Shown in pieces: positions 1 to 7,066 of a stretch of 13,452 nt of DNA; position 1 is the first letter of the stretch; each line of letters begins with the position of its first letter. Made by a program: the position numbers and the translations under genes. The notes under the pieces were generated by a model. The model did no database searches and was not told the DNA's origin. It worked only from the letters and a program-made list of their open reading frames with translations. This DNA is from CAYQMF01 sp964418595 (GTDB lineage: Bacteria; Planctomycetota; UBA1135; UBA2386): NCBI GenBank assembly GCA_964418595.1, contig CAYQMF010000151.1, positions 1 to 13,452 on the forward strand, read 5' to 3'.

Positions 1-768
1 CGTCGGCGTCGGGGTGGCTCCAGACGCGAGGGAAGTCGCGGCCGAGCGCAGCCAGAAGCTCGGCTGAGTTCGCTGGGCCCGCAGGCGCGGCCTCGAGGAC
101 CTGCCGATGGTGCCCCTTGGCGTCGTGCAGTTCGGCGAGCTTCTGGTTGAGGCGCTGCTCGAGGGTGTCGGCGACGAGGCGGTTCTTGGGGTCGCACTGG
201 TCGAACTGCTCGAAGGCCCGGTCGGCGCTGTACTGCGCAGCCTCGACCTGGAGCCGCGCATTCTCGGCGACGCGCGCTCGCTGTGCCTCACTCACGGCGA
301 CAGCCTGCAGCGCGGCTTCGATGGCGTGTGGCGCGAGCGCGCGGCACAACTCCTCGCCGACCTGATGGTCGATGGCCGTGGAACCGTGGAACCGAACGAG
401 AAGCAGCGCTTGCTACCCTTCTCCGCGCCGCCGTCGCAGTGGTACAGGGCGGCCTGCTTCTTGTACCCGACGCGGATCTTGCTGCCGCAGCGTGCACAGC
501 GGAGCAGGCCGGGGAGCAGGGCGAGCCCTTCGCGGATGGCGCCGTCGTTCTGGTGCATGATCCACCTGGGGCGATTCTCGTTGATGCGTCTGCGGTTGGC
601 CAGGAACTGGTCCCAGGTGATGAAGGCCGGATGGTGATCGTGGAGGCAGACCACGAGGTGCACCGCCGGCGCCGGCTCACTCCGCGTGCGCAAGCACCGC
701 AACGTCTGCCCGGCCAGCGGATGGAACGGATAGAAGACGGTCACCGTCGGGGCACTGGTCTTGTGCAC
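1..768 (-). pseudogene. Decayed serine recombinase (large-serine type, C-terminal part) fused to a DUF5372-like head; frameshifted and cut by the left edge
   Basis: Read on the minus strand, about 665 down to 385 encodes the recombinase domain end (DHHPAFITWDQFLANR) and a zinc beta-ribbon (CARCG, then YHC and RCF; four Cys). After a frame change near 376-394 the reading continues as the family's C-terminal coiled coil (for example EQFDQCDPKNRLVADTLEQR) and runs off the window at base 1. The catalytic resolvase domain is absent. Its place is taken by about 35 residues starting at a GTG (766-768) that has GGAGG nine bases upstream. These residues include YPFHPLAGQTL, which resembles DUF5372 proteins found beside such recombinases. 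The family would act by site-specific recombination, but this copy cannot. Bases 769-1054, between this remnant and the next gene, show only Arg-rich unconvincing frames. The recombinase call is firm; the DUF5372 call is moderate. Confidence 0.8.
376..394. repeat. 8-bp tandem duplication causing the recombinase frameshift
   Basis: CCGTGGAA occurs at 376-383 and again at 384-391, followed by CCG (2.4 copies). On the minus strand this lies in the codons after CFSFGST. Deleting one copy restores the continuous reading CFSFGSTAIDHQVGEELC, which leads directly into the coiled-coil segment. This is seen directly in the sequence; that it arose by replication slippage is inference. Confidence 0.85.
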
Positions 769-1044
769 CCGGTTCGTCCTCCGCCCGACGGGGCCGTAGC
801 CGCGCAACCGGCACGACCGCGCGGTGCACCGTGATGCCCAGGTCCGTCTCCGGTGCCGGTGTGCGCGAGCACGCCGGCCGAACAGCAGCAGGGTGACGGC
901 CGGGATGCGCCAAGTGGCGCGTCTCGGCCGAAGCCTCGTACCAGCGTGAAAACGAGTCGTTTCCGTGGGCGACCGACGGTCAGGCCGGCGCAGATTCCGC
1001 CTCCCGCCCGTCACCGCTCGCGACCTCCGGGACACAGGGCCCGC

Positions 1045-1049
1045 GGAGG
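1045..1049 (+). promoter_or_regulatory. Shine-Dalgarno site deciding a TTG start
   Basis: GGAGG lies five bases before TTG 1055-1057. The alternative upstream GTG at 965 lacks such a site and would add 30 Arg/Pro-rich residues unlike the family. The next residues after the TTG (QSPHDQLFHYAF) are where family similarity begins. Confidence 0.75.
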
Positions 1050-1054
1050 CGCAC

Positions 1055-2071
1055 TTGCAGTCACCGCACGACCAACTCTTCCACTACGCGTTCGGGAAAC
1101 CCGAGAACGCCGCCGATCTTCTGCGCAGCACTCTGCCCGCGGCGATCGTTGCGCAGATCGATTGGTCGACCCTCGAGCGTTGCGACGCGAGGCTCACCGA
1201 CGAGGAGGACGAAGGCGTGTACGCCGACCTGCTCTTCCGCGTCATGGTCGCGGGCACGCCCGCCTTCCTGCTCACGTTGCTGGAGCACAAGGCGTACCCG
1301 ACTCGATTCAGCCCTCTGCAGCTCCTGCGCTACGAGTTGCGCTTCTGGGAGAGCTATCGGCGGGAGCATGCCGGGGCGACGAGTCTGCCGCCGATCATCG
1401 CGGTGGTCGTCCACCACGGTCCCTCCCCGTGGCAAGGGCCGCGCTCGCTTCGCGAGCTGATCGACGTCGAACACCTACCGCCCGCCATGGCAAGTGCGGT
1501 GCTCCGGCACCAACCGGACCTCACCTTCCACCTCGACGACCTCGCGGTGCAGAGCGAGGCCCATCTCACCTCACGGGTCGCCTCGGTCCTCGGCCAACTG
1601 GCGCTCCTGTGCATGCAGCACCTCCGCGACGCCGACGAGGACGAGGCCGAAGCCGCCCTTCGCCGATGGCGCGGGCTCCTCGCGACCCTGCACGCCGCCA
1701 CGGAAGCGCGCGACGCCTTCGTCACGCTGATCGAGTACATCGCTACAGTGACCGACCTCCGCCGCGGGCGCCTGCAACGCATCTTCGCGGCGGTCCATCC
1801 CGACGCAGCAGACACAGTCATGCAGACCTACGGACGTCTCCAACGTGAAGCTCTCCAAGAAGGGCTCGCCCAAGGCAGGGCTGAAGGCGAGGCCAGGGGC
1901 CAGGCCGAGGGCCGCGCCGAGATCCTGCTCGGCCAATTGACGGCTCGGTTCGGGCAGCTCGACGAGGCAACCAAAGCACAGATCCAGAACGCCGCGCCAG
2001 CGGAGATCGAGCAATGGGCGATCGCGGTCCTCTCGGCTCCGAGCCTCGCCGCGGTGTTCGAACGCCGCTAG
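1055..2071 (+). CDS. Rpn family recombination-promoting nuclease / putative transposase (YhgA-like, PD-(D/E)XK)
   Basis: This is a 338-residue protein from a TTG start. The N-terminus QSPHDQLFHYAFGKPENA is the typical opening of the YhgA/Rpn family (Transposase_31). A PD-(D/E)XK nuclease core is visible as D58 (YADLL) and E77-x-K79 (LLEHKA). A charged Gln/Gly/Glu-Ala linker (about 256-280; EGLAQGRAEGEARGQAEG) leads to a DUF4351-like tail (LTARFGQLDEA...APAEIEQW). Known family members are DNA endonucleases that raise RecA-independent recombination; they are often mobile and variable between strains. The gene looks intact. It sits beside the decayed recombinase and converges on tex with a nine-base gap, so it probably belongs to an accessory insertion. 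Its biological role here is unknown. Confidence 0.87.
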   Translation: MQSPHDQLFHYAFGKPENAADLLRSTLPAAIVAQIDWSTLERCDARLTDEEDEGVYADLLFRVMVAGTPAFLLTLLEHKAYPTRFSPLQLLRYELRFWESYRREHAGATSLPPIIAVVVHHGPSPWQGPRSLRELIDVEHLPPAMASAVLRHQPDLTFHLDDLAVQSEAHLTSRVASVLGQLALLCMQHLRDADEDEAEAALRRWRGLLATLHAATEARDAFVTLIEYIATVTDLRRGRLQRIFAAVHPDAADTVMQTYGRLQREALQEGLAQGRAEGEARGQAEGRAEILLGQLTARFGQLDEATKAQIQNAAPAEIEQWAIAVLSAPSLAAVFERR

Positions 2072-2080
2072 CTCTCGCGC

Positions 2081-4420
2081 CTAGCTGTTCTTCTTCAACT
2101 TCTCGAGCGCCGCCGCCAGCGCGCTCTTCGGCGCCGGCTCCTCGCGCCGGGCCGCCGGGAGCGCCGAGCGCGTCGGCGCCTCGCTCCGCGGCCGGGCGCC
2201 GCGGGTCTGCTGACCCGGCGCATCGTCGAGGCGCATGGTCAACGCGATCCGCTTGCGCGGGACGTCGACGCTCAGGACTTTCACCTTCACGACCTGGCCG
2301 ACCTTGACCACCGCGCGCGGGTCGGCGACGAACTCGCGCGACAGGCACGACACGTGGACGAGGCCGTCCTGGTGCACGCCGATGTCGACGAACGCGCCGA
2401 AGTTGGTGACGTTGGTGACGACGCCTTCGAGCACCATCGCCTCGCGCAGGTCGGTGATCGTCGACACGTCGTCGCGGAACTCGGCGGTCTGGAAGGCCGG
2501 GCGCGGGTCGCGGCCGGGCTTCTCCAACTCGGCGAGGATGTCCTGCACCGTCGGTGCGCCGAAGCGCGCGTCGACGAAGTCGTCGACCTTCAGCCGGCGC
2601 AGCGCGACCGTGTCGCCGATGAGCCGGTCGATCCCGACGCCGGTCTTGCCGAGGATCCGCTCCACCACCGGGTAGGCCTCCGGGTGCACGCCCGACGCGT
2701 CGAGCGGGTTCTCCCCGCCGCGGATGCGCAGGAACCCGGCCGCCTGCTCGAACGCCTTGGGTCCCAGCCGATCGACCTTCAACAACTGCTTGCGGGTCTT
2801 GAAGGCGCCGTGCTGGTCGCGCCACGCGACCACGTTCTTCGCCAGCGTCGGCGACAAGCCCGCGACGCGCGCGAGCAACGCCGGCGACGCGGTGTTGAGG
2901 TCGACCCCCACGCCGTTCACGCAGTCCTCGACCACGGCGTCGAGCCGCTTGCCGAGCCGCGTCTGGTTGACGTCGTGCTGGTACTGCCCCACGCCGATGG
3001 CCTTGGGCTCGATCTTCACCAGCTCCGCCAGTGGGTCCTGCAGGCGCCGCGCGATCGAGACCGCGCCGCGCAGCGACACGTCGAGCTGCGGCAGCTCCTG
3101 CGAGGCCAGCTCGGAGGCGGAGTACACCGACGCCCCGGCCTCCGACACCATCGCCTTCTGCACGCCGAGATCTTGATGCCGCTACTGGAGGTCGGCCACC
3201 AGCTTGTCGGTCTCGCGCGCCGCGGTGCCGTTGCCGAAGCCGACCAGCGAGACCGCGTGCTTCTTGCAGAGCGCCGCGAGCACCGCGAGCGACTCGTCCC
3301 ACTTGGAGTACGGCACGTGCGGGAAGACCGTCGCCGTGTCCACCACCTTGCCGGTACCGTCGACGACGGCGACCTTCACGCCGGTGCGCAGGCCCGGGTC
3401 GAGGCCCATGGTCACCCGCGCGCCGGCCGGCGCGGCGAGGAGCAGGTCCTGGATGTTCTTGCCGAACACCGCGATCGCCTCGGCTTCTGCGGCCTCGCGC
3501 AGGCGCGTCATCAGCTCGACGTCGAGGTGCGTGCTCAGCTTGATCCGCCACGCCTTGCGCACGGTGTCGACCAGGAACGCATCCGCCCTGCGGCCGCGCG
3601 CCGCGATCGAAAAGCGCGCGGCGATGCGGTGCTCGCACGCGGCGCAGTCCTTCGCGTCCTTGCCCTCCGGGTCGGGCCAGAGATCGAGCGCGAGCACGCC
3701 GTCGCGCCGGCCGCGCAGCATGGCGAGCACCCGGTGCGACGGCACGCGCGCCAGCGGCTCGCGGTGCGCGAAGTAGTCGCGGAACTTCTGCGCGTCGGGG
3801 TCGGCCTTCTTCGTCTCGTCCACCACTTCGGCGCGCAGCTCGGCGTGGGCCCAGACGTACTCGCGCAGGTCGGCGACCAGGACCGGATCCTCCGCGAAGC
3901 GCTCCATGAGGATCTGCTGCGCGCCGTCGAGCACGGCGGGCGCGTCGACGAAGCCCGCGTCGGCGTTCAGGAACGCCGCCGCCTCCGCCGCCGGATCCCG
4001 GGTCGGATCGCCGAGCAGCAGGTCGGCGAGCGGTTCGATCCCCGCTTCGCGCGCGATCATCGCCTTGGTCCGCCGCTTCGGCTTGAAGGGCAGGTAGATG
4101 TCCTCGAGCCGCTGCTTGGTGTCGGCGGCCTCGATCTGCGCGCGCAGCGCATCGGTGAGCTTGCCCTGCTCGTCGATGCTCTTCAGCACGGCGGCCCGGC
4201 GCTCGTCCAGTTCGCGCAGGTAACCGAGGCGTTCTTCGAGCTTGCGCAGCTGCGCGTCGTCGAGGCCGCCGGTGACCTCCTTGCGGTAACGGGCGATGAA
4301 GGGGACGGTGGCCCCGCCGTCGAGCAGTTCCACCGCCGCCCTGACCTGGCGGTCGGCGGCAGCGATCTCGGTAGCGAGGATCGAGACGATGCGGTCGTTC
4401 ACGCGCCGCGGATGATGCAT
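2081..4420 (-). pseudogene. tex: tex: Tex-family RNA-binding transcription accessory protein, interrupted by one in-frame TAG
   Basis: From ATG 4418-4420 to TAG 2081-2083 the frame is open for 779 codons except for a TAG at 3182-3184 (codon 413). The family's usual length is about 770. Order of domains: Tex N-terminal domain (VPFIARYRKEVTGGLDD; LEDIYLPFKPKRRTK), YqgF/RNase-H-like domain from about 338 (MGLDPGLRTG), helix-hairpin-helix motifs about 505-565, and an S1 RNA-binding domain about 659-730. The interruption falls inside the YqgF domain between ETDKLVADLQ and RHQDLGVQKAMVSEAGAS. Open parts are 3182-4420 and 2081-3181, the second with a possible GTG at 3163 but no ribosome site. Tex binds nucleic acid and supports transcription/RNA processing in the cytoplasm. 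Both halves are otherwise well conserved. A recent mutation, a base-call error or stop read-through would all fit. A later start (GTG 4402) is possible. Confidence 0.92.
3182..3184 (-). other. Internal TAG codon in tex
   Basis: On the minus strand the codons read GAC CTC CAG TAG CGG CAT CAA, with no frame change on either side. TAG is one substitution from CAG, AAG or GAG. TAG also ends tex itself and the genes ending at 2071, 7067 and 13017, so it is a normal stop in this genome. Confidence 0.95.
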
Positions 4421-4424
4421 GGGG

Positions 4425-4477
4425 CGCGCGCATGGAACAAGCACCGCGCGCGCACCCCGCGCTTGCTCCCGCGCGCG
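4425..4477. repeat. Imperfect inverted repeat between tex and the PLP-enzyme gene
   Basis: The left arm 4425-4442 (CGCGCGC-AT-GGAACAAGC) and right arm 4461-4477 (GCTTGCTCC-CGCGCGCG) are reverse complements except for one mismatch in the nine-base inner block and a small spacer difference. The centre is 18 bases. It fills most of the 77-base divergent gap, so it could be an operator for both genes or a 5'-leader hairpin. The CG-rich outer part has low complexity and weakens the case. Confidence 0.4.
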
Positions 4478-4497
4478 TTGTCGCCTTCGATTCCGCC

Positions 4498-5649
4498 ATG
4501 CAAGGCTTCGGCACGCGCGCCATCCACGCTGGTCAGCATCCAGATCCCTCCACCGGCGCCATCATGACGCCCGTCTACCTCACGTCGACCTACGTGCAGG
4601 AAGCCCCCTGCGTGCTGAAGGGCGGCTTCGACTACTCGCGCACCAACAACCCGACGCGCACGGCCCTGCAAGGCAACCTCGCCGGGCTCGAGGGCGGGAA
4701 GCACGGGCTCGCCTTCAGCAGCGGTATGGGCGCGATCAACACCGTGCTCAACCTGCTGAAGAGCGGCGATCACGTGGTGGCGGGCAACGACCTGTACGGG
4801 GGCACCTACCGTCTGTGCACGAAGCTGTACCAGAAGTTCGGGGTCGAGTTCTCGTTCGTCGACCTCAGCGATCTGGCGGTAGTCGAGCGCGCGCTGCGGC
4901 CGAACACGCGCCTGCTGATGATGGAGACGCCGTCGAACCCGCTGCTCAAGCTGTGCGACCTCGCCGCGATCGCCGCGCTGTGCAAGAAGCGCAGGATCCT
5001 GTCGCTGTGCGACAACACGTTCGCCACCCCCTACCTGCAGGAGCCGCTGAAGCTCGGCTGCGACATCGTCACGCACTCGACGACGAAGTACCTCGGTGGG
5101 CACTCGGACGTGGTCGGCGGGGCCCTGATCGTCAACGACGACGAGCTGGCGAAGCAGCTCGCATTCTTCCAGAACTCGGTCGGCGCCGTGCCCGGCCCGC
5201 TCGACTGCTTCCTGGTCATGCGCGGCACGAAGACCCTGCACGTGCGCATGGAGCGCCACTGCCAGAGTGCGCAGCGCATCGCCGAACACCTCGCCGAGCA
5301 CAAGAAGGTCGCGCGCGTCTTCTATCCCGGGCTGCCGTCGCACCCGCAACACGCGCTGGCGAAGCGGCAGATGCGCCTGCCCGGCGGGATGGTGTCGTTC
5401 GAGCTGAAGGCCAGCGTCGAAGCCGCCAAGAGGGTCGCGTCGGCGTTCCGCGTGTTCGCGCTCGCCGAGAGCCTCGGCGGCGTCGAGAGCCTCATCGACC
5501 ACCCGGCGACGATGACGCACGCGTCGATCCCCGCCGCGGAGCGCCACGCGGCAGGCTTCGCCGACGGCCTCATCCGCCTGTCGGTGGGCATCGAGGATGT
5601 CGACGATCTGCTGGCCGACGTCGATCAGGCCATCGCCACCCTGCGCTGA
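4498..5649 (+). CDS. Cystathionine gamma-lyase/gamma-synthase-like PLP enzyme (Cys/Met metabolism family)
   Basis: This 383-residue protein matches the usual 380-400 of the family. Visible marks are YSRTNNPTRTALQ, the cofactor-loop region FSSGMGAINTVLNLL, LYGGTYRL, ETPSNP, DNTFATPY and the Schiff-base lysine K197 in HSTTKYLGGHSD. The C-terminal ESLGGVESLIDHPATMTH and RLSVGIEDVDDLL are also typical. The enzyme handles cystathionine in transsulfuration in the cytoplasm using pyridoxal phosphate. Lyase (cysteine formation) and synthase (methionine route) cannot be told apart by eye. ATG 4498 was chosen over ATG 4432, which adds 22 low-complexity residues and intrudes on the inverted repeat. The TGA stop is the first three bases of the repeat element at 5647-5751. 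There are no neighbouring methionine genes. Confidence 0.9.
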   Translation: MQGFGTRAIHAGQHPDPSTGAIMTPVYLTSTYVQEAPCVLKGGFDYSRTNNPTRTALQGNLAGLEGGKHGLAFSSGMGAINTVLNLLKSGDHVVAGNDLYGGTYRLCTKLYQKFGVEFSFVDLSDLAVVERALRPNTRLLMMETPSNPLLKLCDLAAIAALCKKRRILSLCDNTFATPYLQEPLKLGCDIVTHSTTKYLGGHSDVVGGALIVNDDELAKQLAFFQNSVGAVPGPLDCFLVMRGTKTLHVRMERHCQSAQRIAEHLAEHKKVARVFYPGLPSHPQHALAKRQMRLPGGMVSFELKASVEAAKRVASAFRVFALAESLGGVESLIDHPATMTHASIPAAERHAAGFADGLIRLSVGIEDVDDLLADVDQAIATLR

Positions 5650-5685
5650 GAGGCTGTGAAAGAACCCAAGCTACAGCCTCTCAGC
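5645..5685. repeat. Hairpin 1, 13-bp perfect stem over the PLP-enzyme stop codon
   Basis: GCTGAGAGGCTGT (5645-5657) pairs perfectly with ACAGCCTCTCAGC (5673-5685) around a 15-base loop. The TGA stop codon at 5647-5649 is within the left arm. There is no T-run after it, so it is not a classical intrinsic terminator. Confidence 0.85.
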
Positions 5686-5694
5686 ATGTCCCTG

Positions 5695-5714
5695 GCGGCC
5701 GCGTCCGCGGCCGC
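5695..5714. repeat. Central GC palindrome with two GCGGCCGC sites
   Basis: GCGGCCGCG (5695-5703) and CGCGGCCGC (5706-5714) are perfect reverse complements separated by two bases (TC). It is the middle stem of the element between the two hairpins. Confidence 0.8.
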
Positions 5715-5716
5715 GC

Positions 5717-5750
5717 CAGAGCCTGAGAGAGGATTGTTTCTCAGGCTCTG
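5717..5750. repeat. Hairpin 2, 12-bp perfect stem
   Basis: CAGAGCCTGAGA (5717-5728) pairs perfectly with TCTCAGGCTCTG (5739-5750) around a 10-base loop. It is the diverged mirror image of hairpin 1. No T-run follows on either strand. Confidence 0.85.
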
Positions 5751-5816
5751 ATGCGCGGTCGGCGGCGTGGCCCCATTCCCATTCGCTGGCGGCGGCATCG
5801 CTGCGAGTCGGCGGGG

Positions 5817-6197
5817 TTACTCGCCGGCGCCGTCGCTGGCCTCGCGGCTCGCGCCACGGCGTGGCGGCGGGGTGTCGTCGTCATCGTCGTCGAACGGCTC
5901 GTCGCCGACATCGTCGCCGGAGACCTTCTTGCGCATCATGCGGCCGACCTTGAACTTCACGATGCGCTTGGCAGGGACGTCGACCTTCTCGAGCGTGCGC
6001 GGGTTCTGCGCGCGCCGGGCTGCGCGCTCCTTGCTCTCGAACACGCCGAACTCGCGAAACTCCAACCGGTTGCCGGCGGCGAGTTCGTCGATGATCGCGT
6101 CGAGGAAAGCCTGGATGACTTCCTTGGCCACGACCTTCGTCACGCCCGCCTGGTCGGCGATGCGATTCACCAGCTCCTTCTTGGTGATGGTCCTCAT
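5817..6197 (-). CDS. HU/IHF-family DNA-binding protein with acidic C-terminal tail
   Basis: This is a 126-residue protein. Residues 1-91 are a full HU-fold: MRTITKKELVNRIADQAG at the N-terminal helices, FREFGVFESKERAAR in the beta sheet, and the DNA-inserting arm with AQNPRT (63-68) including the conserved Pro. HU proteins normally stop near residue 90-100. Here about 35 extra residues follow, with DDVGDEPFDDDDDD and then a Pro/Arg/Gly/Ser stretch. The family bends DNA and compacts the nucleoid. The acidic tail could mimic DNA or mask the arm, but this is inference. There is a promoter-like site and a leader hairpin upstream; the ribosome site is weak (AGGG close to the ATG). HU and IHF subunits cannot be separated by eye. 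Confidence 0.93.
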   Translation of the reverse strand: MRTITKKELVNRIADQAGVTKVVAKEVIQAFLDAIIDELAAGNRLEFREFGVFESKERAARRAQNPRTLEKVDVPAKRIVKFKVGRMMRKKVSGDDVGDEPFDDDDDDTPPPRRGASREASDGAGE

Positions 6198-6238
6198 GCC
6201 CTGTGCTCGCGCGAAGTCGTCGTGCAGGAAGCGGAATG

Positions 6239-6272
6239 GAGCTGCCCGGGTGCACGCGCCGTCCGGCAGCTC
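6239..6272 (-). promoter_or_regulatory. Hairpin in the presumed 5' leader of the HU-family gene
   Basis: GAGCTGCC-C-GG (6239-6249) pairs with CCGGCAGCTC (6263-6272) as ten base pairs with one bulged C, and a 13-base loop. It lies between the predicted start of transcription and ATG 6197. It could be a leader control element; nothing else supports that role. Confidence 0.4.
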
Positions 6273-6286
6273 TCGGCCACGCGGGG

Positions 6287-6314
6287 ATTATCACCGCCGC
6301 CTGTCGCCAGTAAA
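6287..6314 (-). promoter_or_regulatory. Sigma-70-like promoter for the HU-family gene
   Basis: On the minus strand TTTACT (6309-6314) and GATAAT (6287-6292, five of six consensus bases) are spaced by 16 bases in an otherwise very GC-rich gap. Transcription would start near 6280, giving a leader of about 80 bases. Confidence 0.5.
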
Positions 6315-6337
6315 GCCATGCCATCACTAACCTTGCG

Positions 6338-7051
6338 ATGACGCGCTGGCAGAGGCACCCGGACGGTTGGCGGGTCTGGCTCGCCGATCCGTCGGCCGCG
6401 GACCTGCTCGGCCGCGGCAACGGTCCGTCCCTGGCGGCCTTGGCGGCGGGCGCGCAGGGAGAAGAGGTCACCCGCTCCCGCTCGAGCTGGGTGTATCGGT
6501 TTCGTTTCGGCGCAACCGACTGCCACGGCAAGACCTACGTCTACCCGTCGGCGCGCGATCGGGTCCGGGGTTGGTTCCGCAACACCCTCTTCGCGCCGTC
6601 CCGAGCGCGGCGCGAGGCGGAAGCAGCCCGGTGGCTGCTCGGGCACGGCTTCGTCGCCCCGCGTCCGCTCCTGGTCGCCGAACAGCGGCGCTTCCGCGGG
6701 CTCCGCGTTGCGGTCCTCGTGACCGCCACGCTCGACGGCGAACGCCTGGACCAGGCACTTGCCAGCGGCACACCGACCGACCGCGCGCACAGGCTCGTCG
6801 CGCTCGCGGCGTGGGTCGACGCGCTGCACGCCGCCGGCTTCCGCGACCGCAACCTCGACCTCCGCAACATCCTCCTCCTCCCCGGTCCCCACCCGCGCTT
6901 CGCCAAGCTCGACTCGCCGCGGTTCGTCGTCGTCGAGAGCAAGGGGCCCGATGCGCTGTCGCGCGCCGACATCGCCCGCCTCACGGCGTCGCTCGCCGCG
7001 ATCGGGATGGAGTGGCCCGCGCCGCCGCCGACCCGGAAGCCGTCCGCCTGA
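6338..7051 (+). CDS. WaaP/Kdo-kinase-like protein with altered catalytic loop (possible pseudokinase)
   Basis: This is a 237-residue protein of the lipopolysaccharide-kinase (InaA/WaaP/KdkA) type. SRARREAEAARWL (88-100) with the following PRPLLV matches the N-lobe SrA-x-rE segment. LHAAGFRDRNLDLRNILL (163-180) matches the catalytic loop, and KLDSPRF (190-196) the metal-binding region. In active relatives the loop reads H-R/G-D; here it is D170-R171-N172, so the catalytic Asp position is Asn. The usual ATP-binding Lys strand (like VKRY) reads YVYPS. Such enzymes phosphorylate sugars of the lipid A core at the inner membrane. This copy may be inactive or use D174. It starts at ATG 6338 with no ribosome site, is divergent from the HU-family gene and converges on the TPR gene. 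Confidence 0.72.
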   Translation: MTRWQRHPDGWRVWLADPSAADLLGRGNGPSLAALAAGAQGEEVTRSRSSWVYRFRFGATDCHGKTYVYPSARDRVRGWFRNTLFAPSRARREAEAARWLLGHGFVAPRPLLVAEQRRFRGLRVAVLVTATLDGERLDQALASGTPTDRAHRLVALAAWVDALHAAGFRDRNLDLRNILLLPGPHPRFAKLDSPRFVVVESKGPDALSRADIARLTASLAAIGMEWPAPPPTRKPSA

Positions 7052-7066
7052 TCTGGTTCCGCGCGC

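Larger units (their letters stand above)
5647..5751. mobile_element. 105-bp MITE/BIME-like element with terminal inverted repeats and TGCGC flanks
   Basis: The left end 5647-5667 and the reverse complement of the right end 5731-5751 match at 16 of 21 positions (left end begins TGAGAGGCTGTGAAAGAACC; right TCAGAGCCTGAGAAACAATC). TGCGC occurs immediately outside both ends (5642-5646 and 5752-5756), as expected of a 5-bp target duplication. Inside are two long hairpins in opposite orientation around a GC palindrome. It encodes nothing. It lies between two convergent genes and may also serve as a two-way transcription barrier. Alternatives are a REP/BIME-type repeat or a purely structural terminator region. 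No second copy is present in the window. Confidence 0.6.

Noticed and set aside
376..394. Programmed ribosomal frameshift in the recombinase
   Set aside because: A simple 8-bp duplication explains it; there is no slippery heptamer, and the catalytic domain is missing.
3182..3184. TAG recoded as an amino acid across the genome
   Set aside because: At least four genes in the window, including tex itself, end with TAG.
1818..4523. 901-codon minus-strand open frame overlapping tex
   Set aside because: Arg/Ala/Gly-rich out-of-frame reading; the Tex domains are in another frame.
2354..4567. 737-codon plus-strand open frame across tex
   Set aside because: It is antisense to the clearly recognisable Tex protein and rich in Arg, His and Val with no motif; it is a GC-bias shadow.
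4399..5547. Long minus-strand frame opposite the PLP-enzyme gene
   Set aside because: Antisense shadow without recognisable protein features.
5645..5750. Classical rho-independent terminators
   Set aside because: The stems are strong but no T-run follows on either strand, so they were recorded as repeats, with termination left as a possibility.
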